Shown piece after piece: positions 24,387 through 33,381 of a stretch of 64,000 nt of DNA. Origin of the DNA: an uncultured Lachnospiraceae bacterium. GTDB lineage: Bacteria > Bacillota > Clostridia > Lachnospirales > Lachnospiraceae. Where the stretch lies: assembly GCA_910588295.1 (NCBI GenBank), contig CAJUQO010000001.1, forward strand, positions 62,001-126,000, written 5' to 3'. The notes under the pieces are model-generated. The model ran no database searches, was not told the origin of the DNA, and saw nothing but the letters and a program-made list of their open reading frames with translations. The first letter of the stretch is position 1, and each line of letters opens with the position of its first letter. Both the position numbers and the translations under genes were made by a program.

Positions 24387-25103
24387 ATGTATCTACTGGA
24401 TATACATACCCATTCCATCGCCAGCGGGCACGGCAGCACCGACACCATAGCGGATCTGGCGAGAGCCGCCGTCGCCAAGGGACTTAAGCTCCTGGGCGTG
24501 TCCGATCACGCGCCCTCGACGATGTGCGCCGGAACCACCTCCTATTTTCGCGGGCTGGTCATGGCCCCCAGGCATCGTCTTGGTATGGAACTGCTCTATG
24601 GCGTGGAACTGAACATACTGGATTACGCGGGGCATATCGACCTGGACACCGCCACTTTGTCCTCTCTGGACTACGCCATCGCCAGCATCCACCGCCCCAA
24701 TCTGCGGCCCGGAAATATAAAGCAAAACACCTCCGCCTATATTGGCGCTATGAAAAACCCTTACGTTTCCGTCATCGGCCACTGTGACGACGCCCGCTAT
24801 CCGGTGGATTACGACGCACTGGTGAAAGAGGCCGTGCACTCTCATGTACTGTTGGAGATCAACAACAGTTCCCTCTCGCCGGACGGATATCGGGGAGATA
24901 CCCGCGATAATGTCCGCCGCATCATGCATCTGTGTAAAGCAGCCAGACATCCGGTGCTTTTATCCAGCGACAGCCACGGAAAAGAGCATGTGGGAGATTT
25001 TTCCTATATAGAACCCTTTTTAAAAGAATGTCGGTTTCCTGAAAGCCTTGTCATCAACCACAGTCCCGCAGCTCTGAAACGTTTTTTGATACGTGAATGC
25101 TGA
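24387..25103 (+). CDS. PHP-domain phosphatase/hydrolase
   Basis: 238 residues of the PHP (polymerase and histidinol phosphatase) family, YcdX-like. Metal-binding pieces: DIHTHS near the start, GVSDHAP, YGVELNILD, IGHCDD, EINNSS and SSDSHGKEH near the end. These bind a trinuclear Zn/Mn/Fe centre and hydrolyse phosphoesters. The substrate is not known. GAGGAG stands 6 nt before the ATG. Divergent from the BMC operon with no evident link to it. Confidence 0.88.
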   Translation: MYLLDIHTHSIASGHGSTDTIADLARAAVAKGLKLLGVSDHAPSTMCAGTTSYFRGLVMAPRHRLGMELLYGVELNILDYAGHIDLDTATLSSLDYAIASIHRPNLRPGNIKQNTSAYIGAMKNPYVSVIGHCDDARYPVDYDALVKEAVHSHVLLEINNSSLSPDGYRGDTRDNVRRIMHLCKAARHPVLLSSDSHGKEHVGDFSYIEPFLKECRFPESLVINHSPAALKRFLIREC

Positions 25104-25312
25104 GACTCTGCCGCCGTCTTTTTGGCATACCGGAAACATTTTGCCCTGCACGTACGGAAAGTCCGCCACCGACGGTTTTTTCATATATTTCGGCATACAA
25201 AAAGACTGCCCGTAACAGCCTTATTGTATATTGAGTATATTGAGGCGTATAAAACACTTCTCAGAAAAATTATTTATAATGATATTCCTGTGTATGATGC
25301 TCTGTCTGCCCT

Positions 25313-25561
25313 TCACGGAACAAATCGATCCGATGCTTCCAGACGCATCATATCCTCCGGCCGGATCTGTAATTCAAGACAAATCCTGAGCAGCAGCGCC
25401 ATCGACAGACTGGTATGCATCTGTGACGCCTCAATATTACTGATATGTGTGCGACTGACCCCCAACCGCTGCGCCAATTCCTTTTGTGTCAATCCACGCT
25501 CTTTTCTGCAAAAAGCAATACGCAGACCCAGCTCGCGGATAAATTCTTCGATTTCATTCAT
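25313..25561 (-). CDS. Small XRE-type transcriptional regulator
   Basis: 82 residues, almost entirely a Cro/CI helix-turn-helix: AFCRKERGLTQKELAQRLGVSRTHISNIEA, followed by a short acidic tail. No sensor domain. AAGGGGG 6 nt upstream fixes the ATG at 25561, against a longer frame. An 18-bp palindrome 36 nt upstream could be its own operator. Single-domain XRE proteins often control neighbouring or mobile genes; the target is unknown. Confidence 0.85.
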   Translation of the reverse strand: MNEIEEFIRELGLRIAFCRKERGLTQKELAQRLGVSRTHISNIEASQMHTSLSMALLLRICLELQIRPEDMMRLEASDRFVP

Positions 25562-25596
25562 AGGCATCCCCCTTTCTGACCCTGGACAAAACCTGT

Positions 25597-25614
25597 TTGT
25601 CATCTGCATGACAA
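25597..25614. promoter_or_regulatory. Palindrome upstream of XRE gene
   Basis: TTGTCAT-CTGC-ATGACAA, perfect 7-bp arms. It lies in the intergenic region shared with the riboswitch promoter (25693), so it could be an XRE operator. Inference only. Confidence 0.4.
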
Positions 25615-25692
25615 TTGTGAGAACTTTTCCCGCAGTATACCTCTGGTATATTGTACTTTCCCAAAAGAAATTTTTCAAGACCCAAATATTTC

Positions 25693-25721
25693 TTGACGAA
25701 CAGCCCAATCTGCGCTATAGT
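25693..25721 (+). promoter_or_regulatory. Promoter of glycine riboswitch-agcS transcript
   Basis: TTGACG (25693-25698), 17 nt, TATAGT (25716-25721). Transcription would begin about 25 nt before the first glycine aptamer. Confidence 0.75.
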
Positions 25722-25744
25722 ACTGAGCGTAGCAAATACGAAAT

Positions 25745-25915
25745 GAAGTCTGCAGGAAAGCGGCTGCGCGCCCGCCGAAGGAGTAACACTCTCAGGTATC
25801 CCAAGAGGGATGGAAACTGCGGATGGATCGTACTCTGGAGACACCCGGATCACCGGGGGCCGAAGGTGCAACATGCGCCCATGCGTATGAATCTCTCAGG
25901 CAAAAGGACAGAGAA
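25745..25915 (+). promoter_or_regulatory. Tandem glycine riboswitch
   Basis: Two glycine aptamers in series. The first (about 25748-25823) has the core GCCGAAGGAG at 25773-25782, then CTCAGGTATCCC and GGATGGAAAC. The second (about 25830-25914) has GCCGAAGGTGCAA and the diagnostic CTCTCAGGCAAAAGGACAG, with its P1 formed by CTCTGGAGA and the terminal ACAGAG. A terminator hairpin follows 67 nt later and the next gene is an amino acid symporter, so glycine binding most likely controls read-through into agcS. The 551-bp region 25562-26112 is fully accounted for by the XRE palindrome, this element and its terminator. Confidence 0.92.
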
Positions 25916-25981
25916 TGCCTTGGCATGACATAGGTCTGCCCCGCTTTTTTCATGGTGTTCCGCATTCCGTTATTTTGTTTG

Positions 25982-26014
25982 AGAAGAACCTTACAGACAG
26001 GGTTCTTCTTTTTT
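25982..26014 (+). terminator. Riboswitch-controlled intrinsic terminator
   Basis: AGAAGAACC - 10 nt - GGTTCTTCT followed by TTTTT, between the glycine aptamers and the agcS start. This is the likely expression platform. Confidence 0.8.
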
Positions 26015-26112
26015 ATGTCTGAACAGAGAGAAACTGTTTTGCATTTCGGCAGACATAAGCACGCTACAGGTAACTGTCAACCACCGTATTACATAAACAC
26101 AGGAGAGAAAAA

Positions 26113-27522
26113 ATGACTTTCAACCAAATTTTAAGCCGGATTGACGATCTGGTCTGGGGCGTTCCCCTGATGGTACTGATCTTAAGCGGCGGTATCCTGC
26201 TGACCATTCGTGTCAAATGCCTGCAGGTTTCCCGCCTGCCGCTGGCCCTTAAATGGATGTTCCAGAATGAGGAGGGCGGCGCCGGGGAGATCAGCAGTTT
26301 TGCGGCGCTGTGTACAGCTTTAAGCGCCACCATCGGTACGGGAAACATTGTGGGCGTGGCTACCGCCGTCTGTGCCGGAGGCCCCGGCGCCTTGTTCTGG
26401 ATGATCGTAGCCGCCTTCTTTGGTATGGCCACCAAATACGCCGAAGGCCTTCTGGCTGTCAAATACCGCGTGATCGATAAAGACAACCACAGCCTCGGCG
26501 GTCCCTTCTATTATATTGAGCAGGGTATGGGGAAAAACTGGAAATGGCTGGCGATGTTCTTCGCCCTGTTCGGCATCCTCGCTGGCCTTCTGGGCATCGG
26601 TACCTTCACCCAGGTAAACGGTATCTCCAGCGCCGTCCAGAATTTCTTTGACCCGGAGAAAGCGAACTGCATCACAATCCCCGGCCTGGGCACCTATTCC
26701 TGGACCGTGGTCATCGCATCCCTGGTACTGGCCGCCTGTGTGGCAGCCATACTGATTGGCGGCGTGAAACGTATTGCCAGCATCAGCCAGATCATCGTGC
26801 CTTACATGGCAGTCATCTACTTTGTCTTCGGTATCGCGCTGATCATCTACAATATCACCCTCGTCCCCGCCGCCATCGTAACTGTGGTGCAGGCTGCCTT
26901 TAATCCCTCGGCCATCACGGGCGGTATAGCGGGAAGTATGTTTGTAGCCATGCAGAACGGCGTGGCAAGAGGTATCTTCTCCAACGAGGCCGGCCTGGGA
27001 AGCGCTCCCATCGCGGCGGCGGCGGCCCAGACCAATGAGCCCGTTCGCCAGGGTCTGGTCAGCATGACCGGTACTTTTATTGATACCATTATCATCTGTA
27101 CCATCACCGGTCTGTCTATCGTACTGACCGGCGCCTGGCAGGTGGAGGGCCTCGAGGGCGTGGCAGTGACCACTTACGCGTTCCAGCATGGCCTACCCCT
27201 GCCCCCGGTAGTTTCCTCTTTCATCCTAATGCTCTGCCTGGTATTCTTCGCCTTCACCACCATCCTGGGATGGGATTACTACAGCGAGCGATGCCTAGAG
27301 TATCTGGTGGGCGGCAATAAAAATATCGTGCTTGCCTATCGCTGGCTGTTCATCCTCACCGTATTCATCGGCCCCTATATGACCGTCAGCGCCGTATGGA
27401 CCATAGCCGATATTTTCAACGGCCTCATGGCCCTGCCCAACATGATCGCACTGTTTGCCCTAAGCGGTGTAGTAGCCAAAGAAACCAAATCATTTTTTGC
27501 GGCGGGAAAACACAGGCAGTAA
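26113..27522 (+). CDS. agcS: Sodium:alanine/glycine symporter (AgcS family)
   Basis: 469 residues with about ten hydrophobic segments, an integral membrane Na+-coupled carrier for alanine or glycine. Family motifs: SATIGTGNIVGVATA in TM2 and GIFSNEAGLGSAPIAAAAA near residues 291-309. GGAG precedes the ATG. The tandem glycine riboswitch upstream says that glycine is a substrate or signal. In clostridia such switches either turn on export/catabolism or turn off uptake, and the direction here is not decidable by eye. Confidence 0.93.
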   Translation: MTFNQILSRIDDLVWGVPLMVLILSGGILLTIRVKCLQVSRLPLALKWMFQNEEGGAGEISSFAALCTALSATIGTGNIVGVATAVCAGGPGALFWMIVAAFFGMATKYAEGLLAVKYRVIDKDNHSLGGPFYYIEQGMGKNWKWLAMFFALFGILAGLLGIGTFTQVNGISSAVQNFFDPEKANCITIPGLGTYSWTVVIASLVLAACVAAILIGGVKRIASISQIIVPYMAVIYFVFGIALIIYNITLVPAAIVTVVQAAFNPSAITGGIAGSMFVAMQNGVARGIFSNEAGLGSAPIAAAAAQTNEPVRQGLVSMTGTFIDTIIICTITGLSIVLTGAWQVEGLEGVAVTTYAFQHGLPLPPVVSSFILMLCLVFFAFTTILGWDYYSERCLEYLVGGNKNIVLAYRWLFILTVFIGPYMTVSAVWTIADIFNGLMALPNMIALFALSGVVAKETKSFFAAGKHRQ

Positions 27523-27567
27523 AAAAGAGTTCTGTCTGAACAGTCGGGAATAACCGCATGAAACCAA

Positions 27568-27618
27568 AAACGCCTTCATCTACTATACTCTACGTATAAT
27601 AGATGGAGGCGTTTCTTT
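27568..27618. terminator. Bidirectional terminator agcS / flavodiiron gene
   Basis: AAACGCCTTCATCTA pairs with TAGATGGAGGCGTTT (one mismatch), followed by TCTTTAT. Located between convergent genes. Confidence 0.8.
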
Positions 27619-27636
27619 ATCTCACGCTGATGCCTT

Positions 27637-28800
27637 TTATGCTTCTGCCATAGCCTTGGCCAGCTCTCTCATCCTCGCCCGGCTCTCTTCTTTCAGGGAA
27701 GATTTGATCGTCACCATCGGCTCCAGGATCTTGAGTTCCCTCATATCCTCCAGCATAGCTTTCATCTTACGGCCTGCGGACGGAGACCAGCTTCCGTTCT
27801 CAATGATGCCCACCGTGCGCTTCTGGAAATTCTTGATCTGCAGATGATACAGGAAATCATGCATGCAGGGGAATATGCTCGCATCGTAAGTGGGGCAGGC
27901 CACAATCAGACGGTCGTAACGATACGCGTCTTCGACAGCCTCAGCCATATCACAGCGGGCCAGATCAAAAGCAACCACTTTCTGGCCCATCTCCTCCAGC
28001 ATCTGTACCAGCTCCTGTACAGCGGCTTTTGTATGTCCATGGATAGATGCGTAAGCCACTACAATGCCTTTATCCTCCGGTCTGTAGCTGCTCCAGATGT
28101 CGTATTTTTCCAGATAATATCCCAGGTTTTCTTTCAGAACCGGCCCATGGAGCGGGCAGATCATCGCGATATCCAGAGTCGCCGCCTTTTTCAGCAGCTC
28201 CTGTACGGATCTGCCATGCTTGCCGACGATATTGATGAAATACCGTCTGGCTTCGCAGATCCAGTCTTCATCCGTATCCAGCGCGCCAAACTTACCGAAA
28301 CCGTCGGCGGCGAACAGGATCTTCTCGGAGGATTCGTATGTAACCATAACCTCCGGCCAGTGTACCATCGGAGCCATCACAAACGTCAGAGTATGGGAAC
28401 CCAGGCTCAGCGTATCCATCTCCTTCACCACCACCTCGCGGCCCGACAGATCCATATCAAAGAAATTATGCATCATGGGGAAGGTTTTTGCATTCGCCAC
28501 AATCTGCATAGACGGATATTTCTCCGCCAAAATCTTGATGCTGCCGGCATGATCCGGCTCCATGTGTTGTACCACAAGGTAATCCGGTGTTTTACCATCC
28601 AGAGTTCTCTCCACGTTGGCCAGCCACTCTTCAGTGCCTCTTCTGTCCACCGTATCCATGATGGCGATCTTCTCATCCATAATTATATACGAATTGTAAG
28701 ACACGCCGTTCGGCACCAGATACTGGCTCTCAAACAGATCGATGGTCTTATCGTCCACCCCCACATACTTTACCGCTTCGGAAACATATACATCTGACAT
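27637..28800 (-). CDS. fprA: Flavodiiron protein (FprA-type)
   Basis: 387 residues: an N-terminal metallo-beta-lactamase-like diiron domain (HMEPDHAGS, MVHWPEVM, AADGFGKFGA, CPLHGPV ligand regions) and a C-terminal flavodoxin domain binding FMN (VAYASIHGHTKAAV). These cytoplasmic enzymes reduce O2 to water and/or NO to N2O in anaerobes. GGAGG 11 nt before MSDVYV favours 28800 over an upstream TTG. Single gene; no rubredoxin gene is adjacent. Confidence 0.94.
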   Translation of the reverse strand: MSDVYVSEAVKYVGVDDKTIDLFESQYLVPNGVSYNSYIIMDEKIAIMDTVDRRGTEEWLANVERTLDGKTPDYLVVQHMEPDHAGSIKILAEKYPSMQIVANAKTFPMMHNFFDMDLSGREVVVKEMDTLSLGSHTLTFVMAPMVHWPEVMVTYESSEKILFAADGFGKFGALDTDEDWICEARRYFINIVGKHGRSVQELLKKAATLDIAMICPLHGPVLKENLGYYLEKYDIWSSYRPEDKGIVVAYASIHGHTKAAVQELVQMLEEMGQKVVAFDLARCDMAEAVEDAYRYDRLIVACPTYDASIFPCMHDFLYHLQIKNFQKRTVGIIENGSWSPSAGRKMKAMLEDMRELKILEPMVTIKSSLKEESRARMRELAKAMAEA

Positions 28801-28964
28801 ATTCCGCAATTCCTCCTTGCTGTTTAATTATATCTGTTCATTTCTTATGCGGACATGAGTGGCTGACGCTCTATATACTGCCAACCCTGTCCTTAGTCTT
28901 ACCAAGCTTACCAAATTTTAGTCCTGCGCGCAAGACTTCCTATATAGATTTATTTGACAGATTA

Positions 28965-30254
28965 CTATTTTTCCGTATCCCGCAGGATAATATCCTCTCT
29001 GGCCGGTCCGTTGGATACCATGGCGATATGGAAACCGATCTCTTTCTCCACAAATTCAATATATTTCCGGCAATTCTCCGGCAGTTCCCCGTATTTGCGG
29101 ATACCCCGGATATCACATTTCCACCCCGGAAGGGTCTCGTATACCGGTTTCGCTTTTTTCAGCTCCGCCGTGACCGGGAATTCTTTCGTCACCTTACCGT
29201 CAATCTCATAGCCGACGCACACCGGGATCTCGTCAAGATAGCCCAACACGTCCAGTACGGTAAAAGCTACGTCCGTGGTTCCCTGCATACGGCAGCCATA
29301 ACGGGAAGCTACGCAGTCAAACCATCCCATGCGCCTGGGACGTCCTGTAGTGGCCCCGAATTCTCCGCCGTCGCCTCCCCGGCGCCTCAGCTCGTCGGCC
29401 TCATCGCCGAATATTTCCGACACAAATTCTCCCGCTCCCACCGCACTGGAGTAGGCTTTGCAGACCGTCACCACCCGTTTGATCTCATAAGGTGGCAGAC
29501 CGGCCCCTACCGCGCCGTAGGCAGCCAGAGTGGATGAGGAAGTCACCATCGGATAGATCCCGTGATCCGGATCTTTCAACGTGCCAAGCTGCCCCTCCAG
29601 AAGAATGTCCTTCCCCTCTTTCATGGCATTCCAAAGATAGAGGGAAACATCGGCCACATAGGGCTCCACCATCCGGCGATAAGCCATCAGTTCCCCGTAA
29701 ATGCTGTCCACAGACAGCAGCGGCTTATGGTATAAATGTTCCAGCAGCACATTTTTCTTCTCCACCACCCGCTTGATCTTCTCCCGCAGCGACGCCTCAT
29801 CCTCAAACAGCTCGCTGACCTGGAAACCGATCTTTGAAAATTTATCGGAATAAAACGGTGCAATACCGGATTTTGTCGATCCGAAAGAGGCCTTGCCCAG
29901 CCGTTCCTCTTCATACTGGTCAAAAAGAATATGGTAGGACATCACGATCTGCGCCCGGTCAGACACAATGATTTTCGGCGTGGGTACATCACGGTCTGTA
30001 ATACTCTGGATCTCCTTAAACAAAACCGGTATATTGAGCGCCACACCGTTGCCGATCACGCTGGTCGTGTGGCCGTAAAATACGCCCGACGGTAGGGTGT
30101 GTAAAGCAAATTTACCATAATCATTCACAATCGTGTGGCCAGCGTTGGCACCGCCCTGGAAGCGCACCACAATATCCGCCTGTTCGGCCAGCATATCCGT
30201 GATCTTGCCCTTGCCCTCGTCGCCCCAGTTGGCTCCTACAACAGCTATCACCAT
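28965..30254 (-). CDS. purA: Adenylosuccinate synthetase
   Basis: 429 residues. Joins IMP and aspartate with GTP to adenylosuccinate, the first step to AMP. The GTP loop reads GANWGDEGKGK (Asn where the common Gln would be), with later motifs NAGHT, GSTKSGIAPFYSDK and EGQLGTLKDPDHGIYP. The common form of that last motif is EGAQGT-LDIDHGTYP, so this is a divergent clade. GGAGG precedes the ATG and a sigma-A promoter lies 60 bp upstream. purB, the next enzyme of the pathway, lies about 7 kb away on the same strand. Confidence 0.94.
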   Translation of the reverse strand: MVIAVVGANWGDEGKGKITDMLAEQADIVVRFQGGANAGHTIVNDYGKFALHTLPSGVFYGHTTSVIGNGVALNIPVLFKEIQSITDRDVPTPKIIVSDRAQIVMSYHILFDQYEEERLGKASFGSTKSGIAPFYSDKFSKIGFQVSELFEDEASLREKIKRVVEKKNVLLEHLYHKPLLSVDSIYGELMAYRRMVEPYVADVSLYLWNAMKEGKDILLEGQLGTLKDPDHGIYPMVTSSSTLAAYGAVGAGLPPYEIKRVVTVCKAYSSAVGAGEFVSEIFGDEADELRRRGGDGGEFGATTGRPRRMGWFDCVASRYGCRMQGTTDVAFTVLDVLGYLDEIPVCVGYEIDGKVTKEFPVTAELKKAKPVYETLPGWKCDIRGIRKYGELPENCRKYIEFVEKEIGFHIAMVSNGPAREDIILRDTEK

Positions 30255-30314
30255 AATCAGATTCCTCCCTGTGGAAAAGCGTTATCTGCCTGAAACTGCC
30301 GGCAGACCAAAGCT

Positions 30315-30343
30315 ATTATACCCCAAATCCTGTAGAAAGCCAA
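30315..30343 (-). promoter_or_regulatory. Promoter of purA
   Basis: On the minus strand TTGGCT (30343-30338), 17 nt, TATAAT (30320-30315). No purine riboswitch is visible in the short leader. Confidence 0.65.
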
Positions 30344-30380
30344 CCTTTTTTGGCGGCAAAAACGCCTGTTCCTAAGTATT

Positions 30381-33134
30381 CTATTTTTTTGTGCGCACGG
30401 CCTTTTTACCGGACCAGTCAGAATACAGCTTTTTTTTCTTTCCGTCCACTTTTACAGTCTTATACGTCCGGATCCGGACATAATACTGCTTTTTCCCTTT
30501 TAATTTTGAAATCTTCTTCGTTGTGGTATTCCTTTTGGCCGTAGTGAGCTTTACGGTCTTTCCGGTAAAGCTTTTACTTGTGCCGTACTGGATCTGATAG
30601 CCGTCGATCTGTGTCGTCTGTTTTTTCCATGTCACCTGTACTCCCTTTGACTTTGCCGTAAGTTTTTTCAGGCTGGTTTTCTTGGGCTTTACGGTAAAAT
30701 CTCTTGTCATACGACCGCTGTAATTCCCCTGGAGCTCCACAGCCACAGTGTAAACTCCCGGATTCTTCCTTCCTTTGGGGTAACTGACCCGATAATCTGT
30801 ACCGGCTGTCAGGACTTTTCCTTTGCTGTCCTTTACGGTTACGGCAGGTTTTTTCGTCTTCCCATCATAGGAATAGCTGGTCTTCTTAAGGACAAGCTCT
30901 TGGGGACTGTCGATCACCGTCACCGCTTTTGCCTGGGCGCATACACGACATACCTGCTGCTGCTTTCCGTTGCTTTTTGGGGTCGCCGGAATACGTTCCT
31001 GCATATACTGGTGGTCTGTGAGGGCAATCTTTTCCGTATAGGTATCCCCGCAGCTACAGGTATAAGTCCGGATTCCCGGCTGCGTACAGGTGGGTTCCTG
31101 AGTAACAACGCACTGATAGTCATGCGTATGTTCTTCCTGTTTTCCGATAGCCGGAATATCCTCCTGGGCTTTCAGAACTTCATGGCATACATTGCAGTGG
31201 CTCCCCTCCGTCTTTCCGTTTGTTGTCTCCGTGGGAAGTACCGCCGGATCCGTGACCGGCTGATGACCCAATGCCGCAACAGTCTTCGTATACACATCTC
31301 CGCAGCTGCACGTGTACGTCATAATTCCCACGTCTGTACATGTCGGTTGAGGATCCAAGGCCTCCTGATACTCATGTACATGCCCCTCGGGCTTTCCTGA
31401 ATCTGAAACATAGAAATTCACATCACATTCAGCCAGTACTATATCCCGTAAGGCTTTAACGTCTGCCACAGTATCCAGTGTTTCGTCGATATACCGGGAG
31501 CAAAATAAAAACGTATAATCGCCCTCACTGTACCCCGGCTGTGCCGCCAAACAATATCTGCCCGGATAGTTGTTTGACTCCAAAAGAATAACCGGCTGCG
31601 ACCAAATTGTATTATCTTGATGAGCATCATCATTTTTCCAATACTCTGACCGGATTAACAGGACATAACTGACATCATAAAAAAAGTATTCTTCTCTTAT
31701 TTCGCTGTTGCTAAAAGGATTTCCATCTTTGTCATACCAGGTAATTTCAAAAAACACGCTTTCATCCGGGATCGTCCCTTCCAGTATCTCTTCTTCATTC
31801 TGTGCGATGCTATTCAAATCCACTCTCTTTGGAGCGGACTTGATTTCTATGCGGCCTATTTCCCGGTCAGATGTCGAATCACCATGCACTTTCCAAATAC
31901 CATCGGCATACTGCAGCTCAAAACCACTCTCAATATGTTTGTCAGCCAATACAAAGCCGGATCCATCCCCTCCCCCTTCGGCCGCATAAATATAAGGTTT
32001 TTTCAACAAGACTCCCGGAAACAGGCGATGTCCGGTCTGAAATCGCGTAACTCCAGTTATGGTTCCCCCAATTCTCAGCGAACCCTCCGGATTCAATACC
32101 AAAATGCCTCCGTCTCCAGTCGGATCATTCTCTCCGCTGAAATCCCCTGTGATCTCTGCATTTTTCACATTGCTTAAATCCAGGCAGGCCCCTTCCTGCA
32201 ATGTGATATTATGCATAGTGTCTGTTACAGGCGCCAGGCATGCTTTGTTTTTCAGTACAATATTCCCGATATTTTCTACCTCTACAGCATCTGCTTCCGT
32301 ACTTTCCATGAAAACACCGGCCAACGTCATGGCGGTATGTTCATTACCATAAAATTTGGTTGTCTTTGTAGATGAATTCTCCGTTCCACTAATACAGATT
32401 TCTGCCTGACTGTTCTGACCCGTATCCACTACATCACGGACGACAGCCTTTGCATCCAGCTTCACCAGGGCTGCGCCCTGATATAAAACGTTATTATCGT
32501 TTCCACTGTCATGCCCCATATAAATCCCCTGAAACATGGTCTCCTCATTGGAATTAACCACCGTCAGGGACGCATTCCCGCCAACAGCCGTGCCGGGATA
32601 TCCCCCGCCATATACTGTGGGGAGCAGCTCTTTTTCAGATCCACCAATCCCTCCCAGACCGGCTCCTCCTCCCTCCTGATAAGTATTCACGTTATCCAGG
32701 GTAAGGCTGTGCCCTGCAAGAAATATTTCCCGGTGAGGCACACTCCCCAAGGCATCTGTAGATATAAAATGCATACCAATATCCCGAAAAATGACACCGT
32801 CACCCTCCAACTGAAGAGGACAGCGAAAATTAATACATCCGTTTGAAGTCCCCTGGATCACCGTATCGGACGGAATCAGCACCGGACGCATCCGTCCATC
32901 TGTTTCCGCCTCGTCACCAACACTGATCACGGCCGCCACGGTGATAGGGCTTTTTTTCTGCTTCAATGCATCCATAAACTCATCCCTGGTATAAACGGTA
33001 ATCCCCGCCTTCTCTGCCAGTAGGTTGGTTCCCTTCTGCATACTGTTCTCCTGCGCTTTTACCGGCACCTGCATTCCTCCCACCAGCAATACCGCGGCCA
33101 ACATGTATATGCTTTTTTTAATTATTTTCTTCAT
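30381..33134 (-). CDS. Large secreted surface protein with CxC repeats
   Basis: 917 residues with a clear signal peptide (KKIIKKSIYMLAAVLLVGG). Residues about 30-400 look like a right-handed beta-helix/adhesin region (many short N, G and V-rich turns). Two repeats follow (about 590-740), each PTC-x5-G-x2-TYTCSCGDxYT plus a histidine-rich start (HVHEYQ; HTHDYQ) and partner Cys pairs (CNVCHE, CRVCAQ), suggesting metal-binding beta modules. The C-terminal 170 residues are Lys-rich with an FN3-like domain (VTWKKQTTQIDGYQIQYGTS). No sortase motif. Probable wall-associated adhesin or glycan binder. Confidence 0.75.
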   Translation of the reverse strand: MKKIIKKSIYMLAAVLLVGGMQVPVKAQENSMQKGTNLLAEKAGITVYTRDEFMDALKQKKSPITVAAVISVGDEAETDGRMRPVLIPSDTVIQGTSNGCINFRCPLQLEGDGVIFRDIGMHFISTDALGSVPHREIFLAGHSLTLDNVNTYQEGGGAGLGGIGGSEKELLPTVYGGGYPGTAVGGNASLTVVNSNEETMFQGIYMGHDSGNDNNVLYQGAALVKLDAKAVVRDVVDTGQNSQAEICISGTENSSTKTTKFYGNEHTAMTLAGVFMESTEADAVEVENIGNIVLKNKACLAPVTDTMHNITLQEGACLDLSNVKNAEITGDFSGENDPTGDGGILVLNPEGSLRIGGTITGVTRFQTGHRLFPGVLLKKPYIYAAEGGGDGSGFVLADKHIESGFELQYADGIWKVHGDSTSDREIGRIEIKSAPKRVDLNSIAQNEEEILEGTIPDESVFFEITWYDKDGNPFSNSEIREEYFFYDVSYVLLIRSEYWKNDDAHQDNTIWSQPVILLESNNYPGRYCLAAQPGYSEGDYTFLFCSRYIDETLDTVADVKALRDIVLAECDVNFYVSDSGKPEGHVHEYQEALDPQPTCTDVGIMTYTCSCGDVYTKTVAALGHQPVTDPAVLPTETTNGKTEGSHCNVCHEVLKAQEDIPAIGKQEEHTHDYQCVVTQEPTCTQPGIRTYTCSCGDTYTEKIALTDHQYMQERIPATPKSNGKQQQVCRVCAQAKAVTVIDSPQELVLKKTSYSYDGKTKKPAVTVKDSKGKVLTAGTDYRVSYPKGRKNPGVYTVAVELQGNYSGRMTRDFTVKPKKTSLKKLTAKSKGVQVTWKKQTTQIDGYQIQYGTSKSFTGKTVKLTTAKRNTTTKKISKLKGKKQYYVRIRTYKTVKVDGKKKKLYSDWSGKKAVRTKK

Positions 33135-33236
33135 ATGCTTTCCCTTTTCAATAATATATAAATATAATACTGAATTCGATTATAGCTGATTTATCTGTGA
33201 ACGTCCATGTGATTTTCAATATATTTTAAGTTTTTT

Positions 33237-33379
33237 TCACTGTCCAGCATGGGACTTTGCATTTTGCGCTAAATATTGGAAAGCATACAGGCTTACCATT
33301 CCTCCCGACTGTGGCGCAACCGCATAAAAGCGCATATCATACGTAACGGTTCCTTCCCTGATCGTCCTGTCCTCTGGCA
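33237..33379 (-). pseudogene. Second PD-(D/E)XK transposase relic
   Basis: Directly after the lon stop, the minus strand reads EDRTIREGTVTYDMRFYAVA then PQSGGMVSLYAF before degenerating to a stop at 33237. It matches the relic at 5.1-5.5 kb (EDSTIKEGTVTYDIRFYAVV...) at both protein and DNA level over about 85 nt. Too short to function. Confidence 0.65.
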
Positions 33380-33381
33380 AC

